NCBI RefSeq assembly: GCF_004331955.1 | Contig: NZ_CP036532.1 | Location: forward strand, 1,550,001 to 1,614,000 | From: Roseitalea porphyridii | GTDB taxonomy: Bacteria; Pseudomonadota; Alphaproteobacteria; Rhizobiales; Rhizobiaceae | DNA length: 64,000 bases | Direction: 5' to 3' | Part shown: piece by piece, positions 52,819 to 63,025 of the stretch | Layout: each line of letters opens with the position of its first letter | Position numbering within the stretch: the stretch's first letter is position 1 | Notes under the pieces: model-generated | What the model saw: only the letters and a program-made list of their open reading frames with translations | What the model was told of the DNA's origin: nothing | Databases searched by the model: none | Made by a program: the position numbers and the translations under genes

Positions 52819-53943
52819 ATGGGTCCGTTCCCGCACGACGCGCCGAAGGCCGAGATCACCGAGAAGAACCCCGCCGGCACGGACGGGTTCGAGTTCGTCG
52901 AGTTCGCCCATCCCGATGCGCGCGAACTTGAAACGCTGTTCGAGACGATGGGCTATCAGCCCGTCGCCCGTCACAAGTCCAAGGCCATCACGGTCTGGCG
53001 CCAGGGCGACATCAACTATGTCGTCAATGCCGAGCCGGGCAGCCATGCCATGCGCTTCGTCGACGAGCACGGCCCGTGCGCGCCGTCCATGGCGTGGCGC
53101 GTGGTCGATGCGCAGCACGCCTTCACCCATGCGGTCAATCTCGGCGCGACGCCCTATGAGGGCGACGACAAGACGCTCGATGTCCCCGCGATCGTCGGCA
53201 TCGGCGGTTCGCTGCTCTACTTCATCGACAAGTACGGCGACAACGGCTCGGCCTATGACGCCGAATTCGAGTGGCTCGGAGAGCGCGACCCGCAGCCCGA
53301 GGGCATCGGCTTTTACTATCTCGATCACCTGACCCACAATGTCTATCGCGGCAACATGGACAAGTGGTGGGCCTTCTACCGTGATCTTTTCGGCTTTTCG
53401 CAGATTCACTTCTTCGACATCGAGGGCAAGATGACGGGCCTGATCAGCCGCGCCATCACCTCGCCATGCGGCAAGATCCGCATTCCGCTGAACGAATCGA
53501 CCGACGACAACAGCCAGATCGAGAGCTATCTGAAGAAGTATCGCGGCGAGGGCATCCAGCACATCGCGGTGGGCACCGAGGCGATCTACGACGCCACCGA
53601 CCGGCTTGCCGAGAACGGGCTGAAGTTCATGCCAGGTCCGCCGGAAACCTACTATGCGATGTCCTATGACCGCGTGAACGGCCATGACGAGCCGGTCGAG
53701 CGCATGAAGAAGCACGGCATCCTGATCGACGGGGAAGGGGTCTTCGATGACGCCAACGGCGACCGGATGACCAAGATCCTGCTGCAGATCTTCTCGAAGA
53801 CCGTGATCGGCCCGATCTTCTTCGAGTTCATCCAGCGCAAGGGTGACGAGGGCTTCGGCGAGGGCAATTTCCGCGCCCTGTTCGAGTCGATCGAGGCCGA
53901 GCAGATCGCAACCGGCGAACTGACGGTCGAAGCCGCGGAGTAG
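52819..53943 (+). CDS. hppD: 4-hydroxyphenylpyruvate dioxygenase
   Basis: A 374-residue non-heme iron enzyme converting 4-hydroxyphenylpyruvate to homogentisate in tyrosine degradation. Iron ligands are His170 (YLDHLTHNV), His248 (GIQHIAVGT) and Glu336 (FFEFIQRKG). N-terminal vicinal-oxygen-chelate domain starts GFEFVEFAHPDARELETLFE; the C-terminal block is GEGNFRALFESIE. ATG 52819 follows TTGGGAGA; the upstream frame is not family-like. Confidence 0.96.
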   Translation: MGPFPHDAPKAEITEKNPAGTDGFEFVEFAHPDARELETLFETMGYQPVARHKSKAITVWRQGDINYVVNAEPGSHAMRFVDEHGPCAPSMAWRVVDAQHAFTHAVNLGATPYEGDDKTLDVPAIVGIGGSLLYFIDKYGDNGSAYDAEFEWLGERDPQPEGIGFYYLDHLTHNVYRGNMDKWWAFYRDLFGFSQIHFFDIEGKMTGLISRAITSPCGKIRIPLNESTDDNSQIESYLKKYRGEGIQHIAVGTEAIYDATDRLAENGLKFMPGPPETYYAMSYDRVNGHDEPVERMKKHGILIDGEGVFDDANGDRMTKILLQIFSKTVIGPIFFEFIQRKGDEGFGEGNFRALFESIEAEQIATGELTVEAAE

Positions 53944-53951
53944 ACAGGGTT

Positions 53952-54108
53952 ACCCCCACCCCTTACCCCTCCCCCGCAAGCGTGGGAGGGGAACGTCTGC
54001 ATCTTCGCTTTGCGCCGGAGACCGAGTAGCGTCCTGTCTCGCCCAGGTCACGTTCGATATAGAGGTCCTCCCTCCCACGCTTGCGGGGGAGGGATGCAGG
54101 GTGGGGGC
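53952..54108. repeat. REP-like inverted repeat pair
   Basis: Two ~38-base G/C-skewed arms in opposite orientation: CCTCCCCCGCAAGCGTGGGA near 53969-53988 and its reverse complement TCCCACGCTTGCGGGGGAGG near 54074-54093, each flanked by C5ACCC or GGGTG5. The arms lie about 80 bases apart in the gap between the convergent hppD and ABC ATPase genes. They look like a dispersed palindromic (REP/BIME-type) element and could also end transcription of both genes. Confidence 0.6.
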
Positions 54109-54126
54109 CAAAGGTCATATCCGCCC

Positions 54127-55179
<1,053 letters not shown>

Positions 55180-55190
55180 TTCATCGCCTC

Positions 55191-56474
55191 CTATGCGGCC
55201 GCTGCGGCGCCGAACTCGTGCTCGAGCGCCAGATCGATCGCCGCCGTCCATGTGAAGTCCGGACCGCCCAGCCCATCGCCGGTCAGCGGGTCGAAATATT
55301 CGAAGAAGCCCGATTGCCGGACGAGCGCGCGCGTGTCGTGCCGGATACGGGTGGCGAGATCGGCGTGGCCGGCCGCATCGAGCCCGCCGGCGATCATCCA
55401 GTTCATCACGGACCAGACCGGCCCGCGCCAGTAGCGCCGTTGTTCGAAGCCCGGCCGGCGCGGGTCCCAGCTCGGAAAGCCGAACCGGCACAGATCGAGG
55501 ATCTGCCGCGCCTGGTCGGCGAGTTCGGCCTGCTGGGCGCGCGTGCCCGCGCCGCCGAAGAAGGCCAGCATCGAGGCATTCGTGATCGCGTCGACCAGCG
55601 CGCCCGTGCGCATCTCGCGGGCGACGAAGCCGCCGGCCGCATCGTTCCACAGCGCCTGCGCGCCTTCGGCGTCGCGTGCGATCCAGTCCGCGATGGTGCG
55701 CCGGGCCGCATCGTCCTCGAAGCGCTCGGCGAGCACGGCGAGATCGCGGTCGGCGCGCATCAGGACGAACTGCACGCACGGGTCGGCCATCAGGAACGGC
55801 CCGTCGCGATAGATGCGCTTGTGGTCCCAGCCGCATTCGCGGCCGAACTTCACCATCGTCAGATAGCGGTCATAGGTCTCGTGCGTCGGGCGCTGGTCGG
55901 CGGCGACCCAGTCGGTGTCGCGCCGGTGATAGGCGCCCAGATCATCCGGTATCGTGATCCGTTCCATGCCCGCGTCCCAGTCGGGGCAATTGTCGCGGCC
56001 GGATTCCCAGGGGTGGATGATGGCGACAAGGCCCGTCTCGTCGGGATCGCGCTCCCGGTGCCACCAGCCGTGCCAGGCCATCAGCCTGGGGAACAGGGCA
56101 TGCGCACGCCGAAGGTCCTCGCGATCGCCGGTCTCGACCAGCCAGCGCGCGACGATGGCGACCACCGGTGGCTGGGAATGGCCGGACGAAGGCGGCTCGG
56201 TGTTCGACCCCCAGATGTCCGGGCCGGGAAAGTAACTCGGATCGTGGTTGCGGAAGATGATGTGCGGCGCCATGCCGTCCGCCCACTGGCCCTCGAAGAT
56301 GGTCTCCAACTCGCGCCAGGCGCGGTCGCGGTCGAAGGCGGCGAAGCCGAGCGCGGCGAACGCCGAATCCCAGTTCCACTGGTACGGATAGAGCCCGGCC
56401 GTCGGCACCGTGTAGCCGCCCCGGTCGTTGGCGCGCATGATCGCGGTCGCCGTTTCGGACGTGGCATGCGTCAT
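55191..56474 (-). CDS. GH63-type glycoside hydrolase (MGH1/glucosylglycerate-hydrolase-like)
   Basis: A 427-residue (alpha/alpha)6-barrel glycosidase without a signal peptide, so it acts in the cytoplasm. Characteristic segments are [59 protein letters not shown] and [20 protein letters not shown]. These resemble GH63 hydrolases for mannosyl- or glucosylglycerate and the trehalase clan. It lies between the permease genes and the ATPase gene, so it likely cleaves the imported sugar or compatible solute; the exact substrate is open. Confidence 0.8.
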   Translation of the reverse strand: MTHATSETATAIMRANDRGGYTVPTAGLYPYQWNWDSAFAALGFAAFDRDRAWRELETIFEGQWADGMAPHIIFRNHDPSYFPGPDIWGSNTEPPSSGHSQPPVVAIVARWLVETGDREDLRRAHALFPRLMAWHGWWHRERDPDETGLVAIIHPWESGRDNCPDWDAGMERITIPDDLGAYHRRDTDWVAADQRPTHETYDRYLTMVKFGRECGWDHKRIYRDGPFLMADPCVQFVLMRADRDLAVLAERFEDDAARRTIADWIARDAEGAQALWNDAAGGFVAREMRTGALVDAITNASMLAFFGGAGTRAQQAELADQARQILDLCRFGFPSWDPRRPGFEQRRYWRGPVWSVMNWMIAGGLDAAGHADLATRIRHDTRALVRQSGFFEYFDPLTGDGLGGPDFTWTAAIDLALEHEFGAAAAA

Positions 56475-56476
56475 GG

Positions 56477-57706
56477 TCAGCCTTTCACGGAACCGGCGGT
56501 CAGGCCCGAAACGAGGAACCGTTCGAACCAGAGGAACAGGACGAGGACGGGAATGGTGGCGATCACCGCGCCGGCCATCAGGTGCTGGCGCGGCACTTCG
56601 GACGAGTTCAGCGAGACCACGCCCCGGGACAGCGTGAACATGTCGATGTTGTCGAGGAACATGAAGGCGAACAGGAACTCGTTCCAAGCGATCATGAAGA
56701 CGTAGAGCGCCACCGAGGCGAGAGCGGGCAGCGACAGCGGCAGGGTGATCTTCGAGATCACGCCGGCGCGGGTGAGCCCGTCCATCAGTCCCGCTTCCTC
56801 GAGTTCGGACGGAATGCCCCGGAAATAGCCCTGCAGCATGTAGAGCGCGACGGGGATCGTCGTCGCCGGATAGACAATCAGAAGCCCGGTCAGCGTGTTG
56901 CGCAGGCCAAGCTGTGAGAACACCGCGTAGAGCGGGATTACCAGCACGATCGCCGGAACCATGTAGATCAGAAGGATCGACCGCGACAGGAACGCCTGGC
57001 CCGGAAAACGCAGCCGCGCCACCGCATAGGCGCCTGGCACCGCGAACGACAGGGTGATGATCACCGTGCCGATGGCGACGATCGCCGTGTTCATCAGGAA
57101 CGTGCCGAAATGATAGGTGGTGAACAGTTCCACATAGGAGCGGAACAGGCCGGCCGGTCCCTGCGACAGGTCGAGCGAGAAATCGAGCGGATTGGCAATC
57201 AGTTGCGCCTGGTTCTTCAGGCTCGTCATCACCATCACGTAGAAGGGCAGGGCGACGAGCACGGTGAAGAACACCAGCCCCAGCCCCTTGGCGAGCCGGA
57301 TGGCGATGACCTCGGCCTGATAGCGCGTCAGCCGGCCCGAGGGCTGGCCACGCACGCATTCGCTGATCGCGGCCCAGGTCAGGCCGACGAAGGCGGCAAA
57401 CGCGGCGAACTGGGCGAGCGGCGCGGTCGAAAGCGGCAGGCCGAGCGGCGCGCCGAAGGTGGCGATGACCAGCGCGATGGCGACCGAGGCGATCGCCGCG
57501 ATCGTCAGCCCCGGCGTGCGCGCGGCGGGCCCGAATGCCATGATCAGCCCGCCGCACACCGCCCCCGCCAGCATCGCCGCCCCGACGGGCGGCGTGGTGA
57601 TCGCGCCCGAAGCCAGCATGAAGGTGACCGACACGACGACCATCCAGACCAGCCCCCAGATGGCGCCGGTCACGATCCCCGCGATGGTCCCCACGCCCGG
57701 CTGCAT
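56477..57706 (-). CDS. Carbohydrate ABC transporter permease (MalG/AglG type) with N-terminal membrane extension
   Basis: A 409-residue permease. The C-terminal ~265 residues are a normal MalG-type domain, with SYVELFTTYHFGTFLMNTAI and the EAA loop EEAGLMDGLTRAGVISKITL. The first ~125 residues add three to four hydrophobic segments (from VTGAIWGLVWMVVVSVTFML) not found in standard MalG/AglG proteins of ~280 residues. One-base overlap with the upstream permease gene; GH63 gene follows after 2 bases. Confidence 0.9.
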   Translation of the reverse strand: MQPGVGTIAGIVTGAIWGLVWMVVVSVTFMLASGAITTPPVGAAMLAGAVCGGLIMAFGPAARTPGLTIAAIASVAIALVIATFGAPLGLPLSTAPLAQFAAFAAFVGLTWAAISECVRGQPSGRLTRYQAEVIAIRLAKGLGLVFFTVLVALPFYVMVMTSLKNQAQLIANPLDFSLDLSQGPAGLFRSYVELFTTYHFGTFLMNTAIVAIGTVIITLSFAVPGAYAVARLRFPGQAFLSRSILLIYMVPAIVLVIPLYAVFSQLGLRNTLTGLLIVYPATTIPVALYMLQGYFRGIPSELEEAGLMDGLTRAGVISKITLPLSLPALASVALYVFMIAWNEFLFAFMFLDNIDMFTLSRGVVSLNSSEVPRQHLMAGAVIATIPVLVLFLWFERFLVSGLTAGSVKG

Positions 57707-59046
57707 CAGCCCTCATCCTGCGGCGAATATCTGAAGATGATCAGCGAGAAGCAAAGCAGGACCAGGAACACGACCACGGCGACCGCCGCGCCCGCGCCGA
57801 GGTTGGAGATGGCAAAGGCCTGTTCGTAAACATTGACGACGAGGGTGCGCGTGCCCGCCGCCCCGCCGGTCAGCAGGAAGATGTCGTCGAAATTGTTGAA
57901 GCTCCAGATGAAGCGCAGCAGGAACAGGATCGCCAGAATGCCGACGAGCTGCGGCAGCGAGATGTACCAGAACTGCTGCAGCGGCGTCGCCCCGTCCATC
58001 TCGGCCGCCTCGTACATGTCCGACGGGATCGACTGCATGCGCGCCAGGATGAACAGGAACGACAGCGGGAAGGACCGCCACGCCTCGATCAGGATGACCG
58101 TCGTCAGCGCCACGGGGAACTCGAAGGTCAGGCCGAAGAAGTCGAACGGCACGGCGCGTTGGCCAAGGAAATTGATCGGTTCGCCCAGCACGCCCATCTG
58201 GCGCAGGATCGCGTTCAGCGTGCCCGAGAACGGATCGAGCAGCAGAACCCAGGTGAACGCAATGGCGATCACCGGCGCGACATAGGGAAAAAGGAACAGC
58301 CCGCGCAGGATCGTGCGCCCGCGAAAGGTTGTGTTGAGCATCTGCGCGGCGAACAGGCCGAGCACGATGGCGCCGAGCGTGGCGAAGATCGTGTAGTAGA
58401 TCGTCACCCGCAAAACGTGCCAGAATTCGTCGGCCGAGAAGATGCGCTCGAAATTCTCGACCGTGAATTCGGCGCTGGTCAGAATGTTCTCGGCGTCGGC
58501 GCGGCTGACCGCCTCGAAGGCGCGCAGCGGTTCGGGGTCGGCAAGATAGGCCTCGGTCGCCGTTACTTCGATCTCGATCGAGGCCCGGTAGCGCGGTTCG
58601 ACCTCGCCCAGCGCGCAGTCGAGCCTGCGGCCGTCCAGCGTGCAGCGCGGATCGAGATCGCCGGCAAGCTCAAAGCCCGCCGGCAGCATGTCGGAGAAGC
58701 CCGCATTGCGCAGCGGGTCGTCCTGCGAGGAATTGCGCACCCGGTATTGCAGTGTCGCCACGTCGCCGGGCGCGACGAGATCGCCGCGCAGCCGCTCGTT
58801 GACGAAAAGGCTCGCCGGCCTCAGATCGCCAAGGCCGACCGGCTTGAACGAGATCCAGAAATTGGCGAGCAGCGGCGCCAGAACGACGGCCATGACGATG
58901 GCGAACGTCGGCAGCAGCATCGCATAGGCAAGGTTGCGCTCGCGCCGCGCCAGCGGCCCGAGCGTTTTCGGCGGCAGGGCCGGGCGCATGAGCGCCGCAT
59001 CATGTGCCGCATCGCCGATGCGTTCGAGCTCTTCGGTCGTCGCCAT
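57706..59046 (-). CDS. Carbohydrate ABC transporter permease (MalF/AglF type) with inserted periplasmic domain
   Basis: A 446-residue permease. After TM1 (AYAMLLPTFAIVMAVVLAPL) comes a ~130-residue hydrophilic insert (residues ~70-200) that looks like a DUF11/CARDB-type beta-sandwich: LVAPGDVATLQYRVRNSSQD, DMLPAGFELAG, and two cysteines in DPRCTLDGRRLDCALG. The remaining helices and the EAA motif (YEAAEMDGATPLQQFWYISL) are standard. MalF of E. coli also has a periplasmic P2 insert but of different sequence. ATG 59046 is 60 bases after the binding protein stop. Confidence 0.9.
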   Translation of the reverse strand: MATTEELERIGDAAHDAALMRPALPPKTLGPLARRERNLAYAMLLPTFAIVMAVVLAPLLANFWISFKPVGLGDLRPASLFVNERLRGDLVAPGDVATLQYRVRNSSQDDPLRNAGFSDMLPAGFELAGDLDPRCTLDGRRLDCALGEVEPRYRASIEIEVTATEAYLADPEPLRAFEAVSRADAENILTSAEFTVENFERIFSADEFWHVLRVTIYYTIFATLGAIVLGLFAAQMLNTTFRGRTILRGLFLFPYVAPVIAIAFTWVLLLDPFSGTLNAILRQMGVLGEPINFLGQRAVPFDFFGLTFEFPVALTTVILIEAWRSFPLSFLFILARMQSIPSDMYEAAEMDGATPLQQFWYISLPQLVGILAILFLLRFIWSFNNFDDIFLLTGGAAGTRTLVVNVYEQAFAISNLGAGAAVAVVVFLVLLCFSLIIFRYSPQDEG

Positions 59047-59106
59047 GGCGGGTTCGCCGTGCGGGCGCGAACGCCGGGCGGGCTGTGGCCCGCCCGGAGC
59101 GGGCGC

Positions 59107-60450
59107 CTATTCGATGGCGCCCAGTTCGTCGTTCATCTGCGCGACCGCGGCGGCCGCCTCGATCTCGCCATCGATATACTGGCGCACGATGCGGTTGATG
59201 ACCTGGCTGTTGATCATCTTGGAAGCGAGCGAAAGCTGGTTTTCCTTCACGCCCCAGCGGTCGGCCGTCTCAAGGCCCGAGGTGATCTTGTCGACCGTCT
59301 CCTGCGGGTAGACCTCCGACAGCGCCGCCTTGCGGTCGACGCCGACCGGCAGGTCGGCCCAGCCCTCGACGAAGCTGGTGGGTGCGTCCGGCGTGCCGCG
59401 CCGCACCGGGAACTTGCCTTCGGGCGCCATCGACAGCGTTTCGAGATAGCCCTCATCCATCGAGAACCTGACGAAGTCGGCGGCGACGTCCGTGTTGGCG
59501 TCGGCCGTCACGCCGAAATAGCGCACGTCCGCCCAGGCCGCGCCGTCCGGGTTGGACGGGCCGGAGAAGGTGGTCACCACGTCGGTCTTCGAGGCAAGCT
59601 CGGTCGAGGTCGGATCGTCATTGATCGTCGGCGGGGCCGAGTCGCGCAGGCCCGCAAGCTCGTCCAGGATGAAGGGCGACCAGATGATCATCGCCGCGTC
59701 GCCGGCGAAGTACAGTTCGCGCGACTGCTGCCAGAACAGTTCGCCCGGCGGCGAGGCGTCGGCCAGCGCCTTGTAGAACTCGAGCACTTCGGTGGTCGCC
59801 GCCTCGTCGAGCGGGGCGAACCCGTCCGCGCCGACCGGCGAGACGCCGTTGGCGAGGAAGACATGTTCGAGCACCTGGCTCATGAAGTTCTCGTCCACCT
59901 TGGTGGCGGCGACGAAGCCGTACATCTCGGGCGGGTTGTGCAGCGCGTCGATCGCGGCGGTGATGTCGGCGTAGGAATCGGGCGCTTCCAGTCCAGCCTC
60001 GTCGAACAGATCCTTGCGATAGACGATCATCTGCGTCCAGCCATCCACCGGCACGGCGGCGGTCAGCCCGTCGAAATCGGCCATGTCGATGGCGCCTTGC
60101 TGGAAAGTGTCGGCGCCAAGTTCCTGGACGATGTCGTTGTTGGTCTCGACATCGAGAATGCCGGCCTCGGCCCAGGGCAGCACATATTGCAGCGTGTGAT
60201 AGATCACATCGGGCAGGTCGCCGGCGGCGAAGGCGGCGGTGGCGCGCGTGCCCAGTTCGCTTTCGGTGACGGGGATCACCTCGACCGTATGGCCGGTCGC
60301 CTCCTGGAAACGCGACGCGATCTCTTCCTGAACGGCCAGCCGTTCGGGTTGTTCTTCGGTCGTCCAGAAGCGGATCGTGTCGGCACTCGCCATGGCGGTC
60401 ATCGAGACCGTCACGAGGAGCGCCCCGGTGAATGTGGTCAGGCTTCTCAT
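59107..60450 (-). CDS. Carbohydrate ABC transporter substrate-binding protein
   Basis: A 447-residue periplasmic binding protein, family 1. Signal peptide MRSLTTFTGALLVTVSMTAM (cleavage after ASA), then TIRFWTTEEQPERLAVQEEI and the hinge/ligand segments of MalE/AglE-type proteins (DLPDVIYHTLQYVLPWAEAG, DGWTQMIVYRKDLFDEAGLE). ATG 60450 is chosen for its ribosome site GGGAGG and signal peptide; an in-frame start at 60489 is not. First gene of the operon. Confidence 0.93.
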   Translation of the reverse strand: MRSLTTFTGALLVTVSMTAMASADTIRFWTTEEQPERLAVQEEIASRFQEATGHTVEVIPVTESELGTRATAAFAAGDLPDVIYHTLQYVLPWAEAGILDVETNNDIVQELGADTFQQGAIDMADFDGLTAAVPVDGWTQMIVYRKDLFDEAGLEAPDSYADITAAIDALHNPPEMYGFVAATKVDENFMSQVLEHVFLANGVSPVGADGFAPLDEAATTEVLEFYKALADASPPGELFWQQSRELYFAGDAAMIIWSPFILDELAGLRDSAPPTINDDPTSTELASKTDVVTTFSGPSNPDGAAWADVRYFGVTADANTDVAADFVRFSMDEGYLETLSMAPEGKFPVRRGTPDAPTSFVEGWADLPVGVDRKAALSEVYPQETVDKITSGLETADRWGVKENQLSLASKMINSQVINRIVRQYIDGEIEAAAAVAQMNDELGAIE

Positions 60451-60616
60451 TCGCTTTCCTCCCGTGCGAAAGACCCTGATGGGCGTCATGGCACACCGGA
60501 AAGGCCCGGCACGCCCGAACTGTCTGGGTGCGGACGGGAAAGCGGCACCAACGGCGCGTGTTGCGGCGCAAGTTCATGGCCGCGAACTGCCGTTGGGCCA
60601 TCCTCCCTGAGCGAAA

Positions 60617-60646
60617 TTTGTAGCCTTAAAGCGCTTTGGGAATCAA
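60617..60646 (-). promoter_or_regulatory. Promoter of the ABC operon with LacI-type operator in the spacer
   Basis: On the minus strand TTGATT (60641-60646) and TACAAA (60617-60622) stand 18 bases apart. The palindrome AAAGCGCTTT (60628-60637), the core of LacI/GalR family operators, lies between them. A LacI-type repressor bound there would block transcription of the transporter. No LacI gene is in the window. Confidence 0.5.
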
Positions 60647-60676
60647 GCAGGACCGAATGACCGGCGGTGGCCGGCC

Positions 60677-60755
60677 GCGCGGCGCCGGTAACGCGATACA
60701 AGGGACCGGCGCCGCGCCGCCTGCCGGTCGGCGCGCCCCGAGGGGCGGCCGGCAG
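60677..60755 (+). promoter_or_regulatory. Two strong stem-loops in the ade upstream region
   Basis: Stem 1: GCGCGGCGCCGGT (60677-60689) with ACCGGCGCCGCGC (60705-60717), 13 perfect pairs, 15-base loop. Stem 2: CTGCCGG (60721-60727) with CCGGCAG (60749-60755), enclosing CGCCCC/GGGGCG. They fill the middle of the 460-base gap between the divergent ABC operon and ade. No gene is visible in this gap. It may be a structured ade leader or a palindromic repeat; I cannot decide. Confidence 0.4.
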
Positions 60756-60910
60756 CCGGTGCTGTCTGCCCGAAATCGATAACCCACGAGCCCTGACCCG
60801 AACCTTAACCGCCAACCCCCCGAAATTCGGGGAGGGGCCGGCATGCAGACGCTTTGACGCGGGCCAACGCCGTGACAAAGTACGGACGGAACCGGACAGG
60901 GAGCAAAGCA

Positions 60911-62719
60911 ATGATCGGCGGCACCGAAAGCGGTCTCAAGCCATGGCAGAACAGCGCCCGCGATCTCGTCAACGTCGCGATGGGACGCAAGGCGGCGGAC
61001 CTCGTCGTCCGCAACGGGCGCTGGGTGAACGTTCATTCGGGCGAGGTGATCGCAGGCACCGATCTGGCGATCATCGACGGCCGCTTTGCCTATTGCGGTC
61101 CGGACGCCGGCCATTGCATCGGCGAGGGGACCGAGGTCGTCGACGCCGATGGCCGCTATCTGGTGCCGGGCCTGTGCGACGGGCACATGCACATCGAAAG
61201 CGGCATGCTGACGGTCACCGAGTTCGTGCGCGCGGTCGTCCCGCACGGCACGACCTCGATGTTCGTCGACCCGCACGAGATCGCCAATGTGCTCGGGCTC
61301 GACGGCGTCCGCATGATGCATGACGAGGCGCTCGAGATGCCGGTCAACGTGTTCGTGCAGATGCCATCCTGCGTCCCGTCCGCGCCGGGGCTCGAGCATG
61401 CGGGCGCCTCGCTCGGCCCGCAGGAAATCGCCGAGGCGATGGCCTGGCCGAACATCATCGGACTTGGGGAGGTGATGAACTTTCCCGGCGTCGCCGCCAA
61501 CGACCAGACCATGGTCGGCGCGATCGCCGCCACCGTCGGCGCCGGCAAGACCGTCGGCGGGCACTACGCTTCGCCCGACCTCGGCATCGCCTTCCACGGT
61601 TATGTCGCCGGCGGGCCGGAGGACGACCACGAGGGCACGCGCGCCGAGGACGCCATCGCCCGCGTCAGACAGGGCATGAAGGCGATGCTGCGCCTCGGCT
61701 CGGCCTGGTACGACGTCGCCGAGCAGATCAAGGCGGTTACCGAGCACGGGCTCGACCCGCGCAACTTCATCCTGTGCACGGACGATTGCCATTCGGGCAC
61801 GCTCGTGCGCGATGGTCACATGGATCGTGTCGTCCGCCATGCGATTCAGCAGGGGCTCGATCCTGTCACCGCGATCCAGATGGCGACGATCAACACGGCC
61901 GAGCACTTCCGGCTGGAGCGGGAGCTGGGCTCGATCACGCCGGGCCGACGCGCGGACTTCCTGATCGTGTCGAACCTTGCCGAGCTTCGGATCGACGAGG
62001 TCCGGGCGCGCGGTGTGAAGATGGCCGAACGCGGGCGGCTGACCGGCGAAATCTCGGCCTACGAATATCCGCAGGCCGCCAAGGGCACGGTTCGGCTCGG
62101 CAAGGAACTCGCCGCCGAAGACTTCCGCATCGAGGCGCCGGTGAACGAGGGCCGGGTCGACGTGCGTGTGATCGGCGTCATCGAGAACCAGGCGCCGACG
62201 CGGGCCATGCAGGCGACGCTCGATGTCGAGGGCGGGATCGTCCGGATGGACCGTCCGAACGATGTCTGTCAGATCGCGCTGGTCGAGCGACACCGGGGCA
62301 CCGGCGCGGTCACGAACGCTTTCGTCTCCGGCTTCGGTTATACCGGCGATTGCGCGATGGCCTCGACCGTCGCCCACGACAGCCATCACATGATCGTCGT
62401 CGGCACCAACCACGAGGATATGGCGACGGCCGCCAACATGCTCGGCGAGGTCGGCGGCGGCGTCGTGATGGTCTCGAACGGCGAGGTGCTGGCGTTGGTC
62501 GAACTGCCGATCGCCGGGCTGATGAGCGATGAACGAGCCGAAATCGTCGCGCAGAAGGCCGACCGGCTGGGCGAGGCCATGCGTCAGATGGGCTGCACGC
62601 TCAACAACGCCTACATGCAGCACTCGCTGCTGGCGCTGGTGGTGATCCCCGAACTGCGCATTTCCGATGTCGGGCTGGTCGACGTGACGACGTTCGAGAC
62701 GGTGGACGTGTTCGTGTGA
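60911..62719 (+). CDS. ade: Adenine deaminase
   Basis: A 602-residue amidohydrolase-fold enzyme that deaminates adenine to hypoxanthine. Metal motif is LVPGLCDGHMHIESGMLTVT; further blocks are VPHGTTSMFVDPHEIANVLG, GLGEVMNFPGV, FILCTDDCHSGTLVRDGHMD, and the C-terminal domain with DSHHMIVVGTNHEDMATAAN. ATG 60911 follows CAGGGAG; the upstream frame (from 60854) is not family-like. Ends 3 bases from the converging toxin gene. Confidence 0.95.
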   Translation: MIGGTESGLKPWQNSARDLVNVAMGRKAADLVVRNGRWVNVHSGEVIAGTDLAIIDGRFAYCGPDAGHCIGEGTEVVDADGRYLVPGLCDGHMHIESGMLTVTEFVRAVVPHGTTSMFVDPHEIANVLGLDGVRMMHDEALEMPVNVFVQMPSCVPSAPGLEHAGASLGPQEIAEAMAWPNIIGLGEVMNFPGVAANDQTMVGAIAATVGAGKTVGGHYASPDLGIAFHGYVAGGPEDDHEGTRAEDAIARVRQGMKAMLRLGSAWYDVAEQIKAVTEHGLDPRNFILCTDDCHSGTLVRDGHMDRVVRHAIQQGLDPVTAIQMATINTAEHFRLERELGSITPGRRADFLIVSNLAELRIDEVRARGVKMAERGRLTGEISAYEYPQAAKGTVRLGKELAAEDFRIEAPVNEGRVDVRVIGVIENQAPTRAMQATLDVEGGIVRMDRPNDVCQIALVERHRGTGAVTNAFVSGFGYTGDCAMASTVAHDSHHMIVVGTNHEDMATAANMLGEVGGGVVMVSNGEVLALVELPIAGLMSDERAEIVAQKADRLGEAMRQMGCTLNNAYMQHSLLALVVIPELRISDVGLVDVTTFETVDVFV

Positions 62720-62722
62720 TGT

Positions 62723-63025
62723 TCAGTCGAACGCCTCTTCCCAGTCCTGACCGCCATAGAAGAAGCGCAGAAACGTCACGGCGTCCTCGTCGAGCGTGAA
62801 GGCGATGGTGATGCGGCGCTCGAAACCGACGATGCGCAGGCCCGGCAGCAGGTCGTCACGCGGCGCGCCACGCGCGGCGGCGAGGTCGAAGCCGAAGCAG
62901 AAGCGGCGAATGCGACGGACATAGGAGATCGCGACGGCTCGGCCGGCCGCCGATGAAATATGATCATAGATCGCATCGAGATCCGCCTTCGCTTTGGCCG
63001 TGATGCGGACGCGCCGCCGCCTCAT
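62723..63025 (-). CDS. parE: ParE/RelE superfamily toxin
   Basis: A 100-residue toxin. Family pattern: VRITAKAKADLDAIYDHISS, DLLPGLRIVGFERRITIAFT and the C-terminal VTFLRFFYGGQDWEEAF. ParE toxins act on DNA gyrase; the RelE-like relatives cut mRNA, and sequence alone favours ParE. It overlaps the antitoxin gene by 4 bases, as usual. Confidence 0.9.
   Translation of the reverse strand: MRRRRVRITAKAKADLDAIYDHISSAAGRAVAISYVRRIRRFCFGFDLAAARGAPRDDLLPGLRIVGFERRITIAFTLDEDAVTFLRFFYGGQDWEEAFD

Noticed and set aside
55191-57716. Apparent 841-codon permease-glycosidase fusion
   Set aside because: The upstream part is a shadow of the permease gene; the ATG at 56474 gives a normal GH63-type enzyme.
58159-60660. 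Open frame of 833 codons on the plus strand opposite the ABC transporter genes
   Set aside because: It is antisense to the binding protein and permease genes, is Arg/His/Gly-rich, and has no family features. Long antisense frames are common at this GC content.
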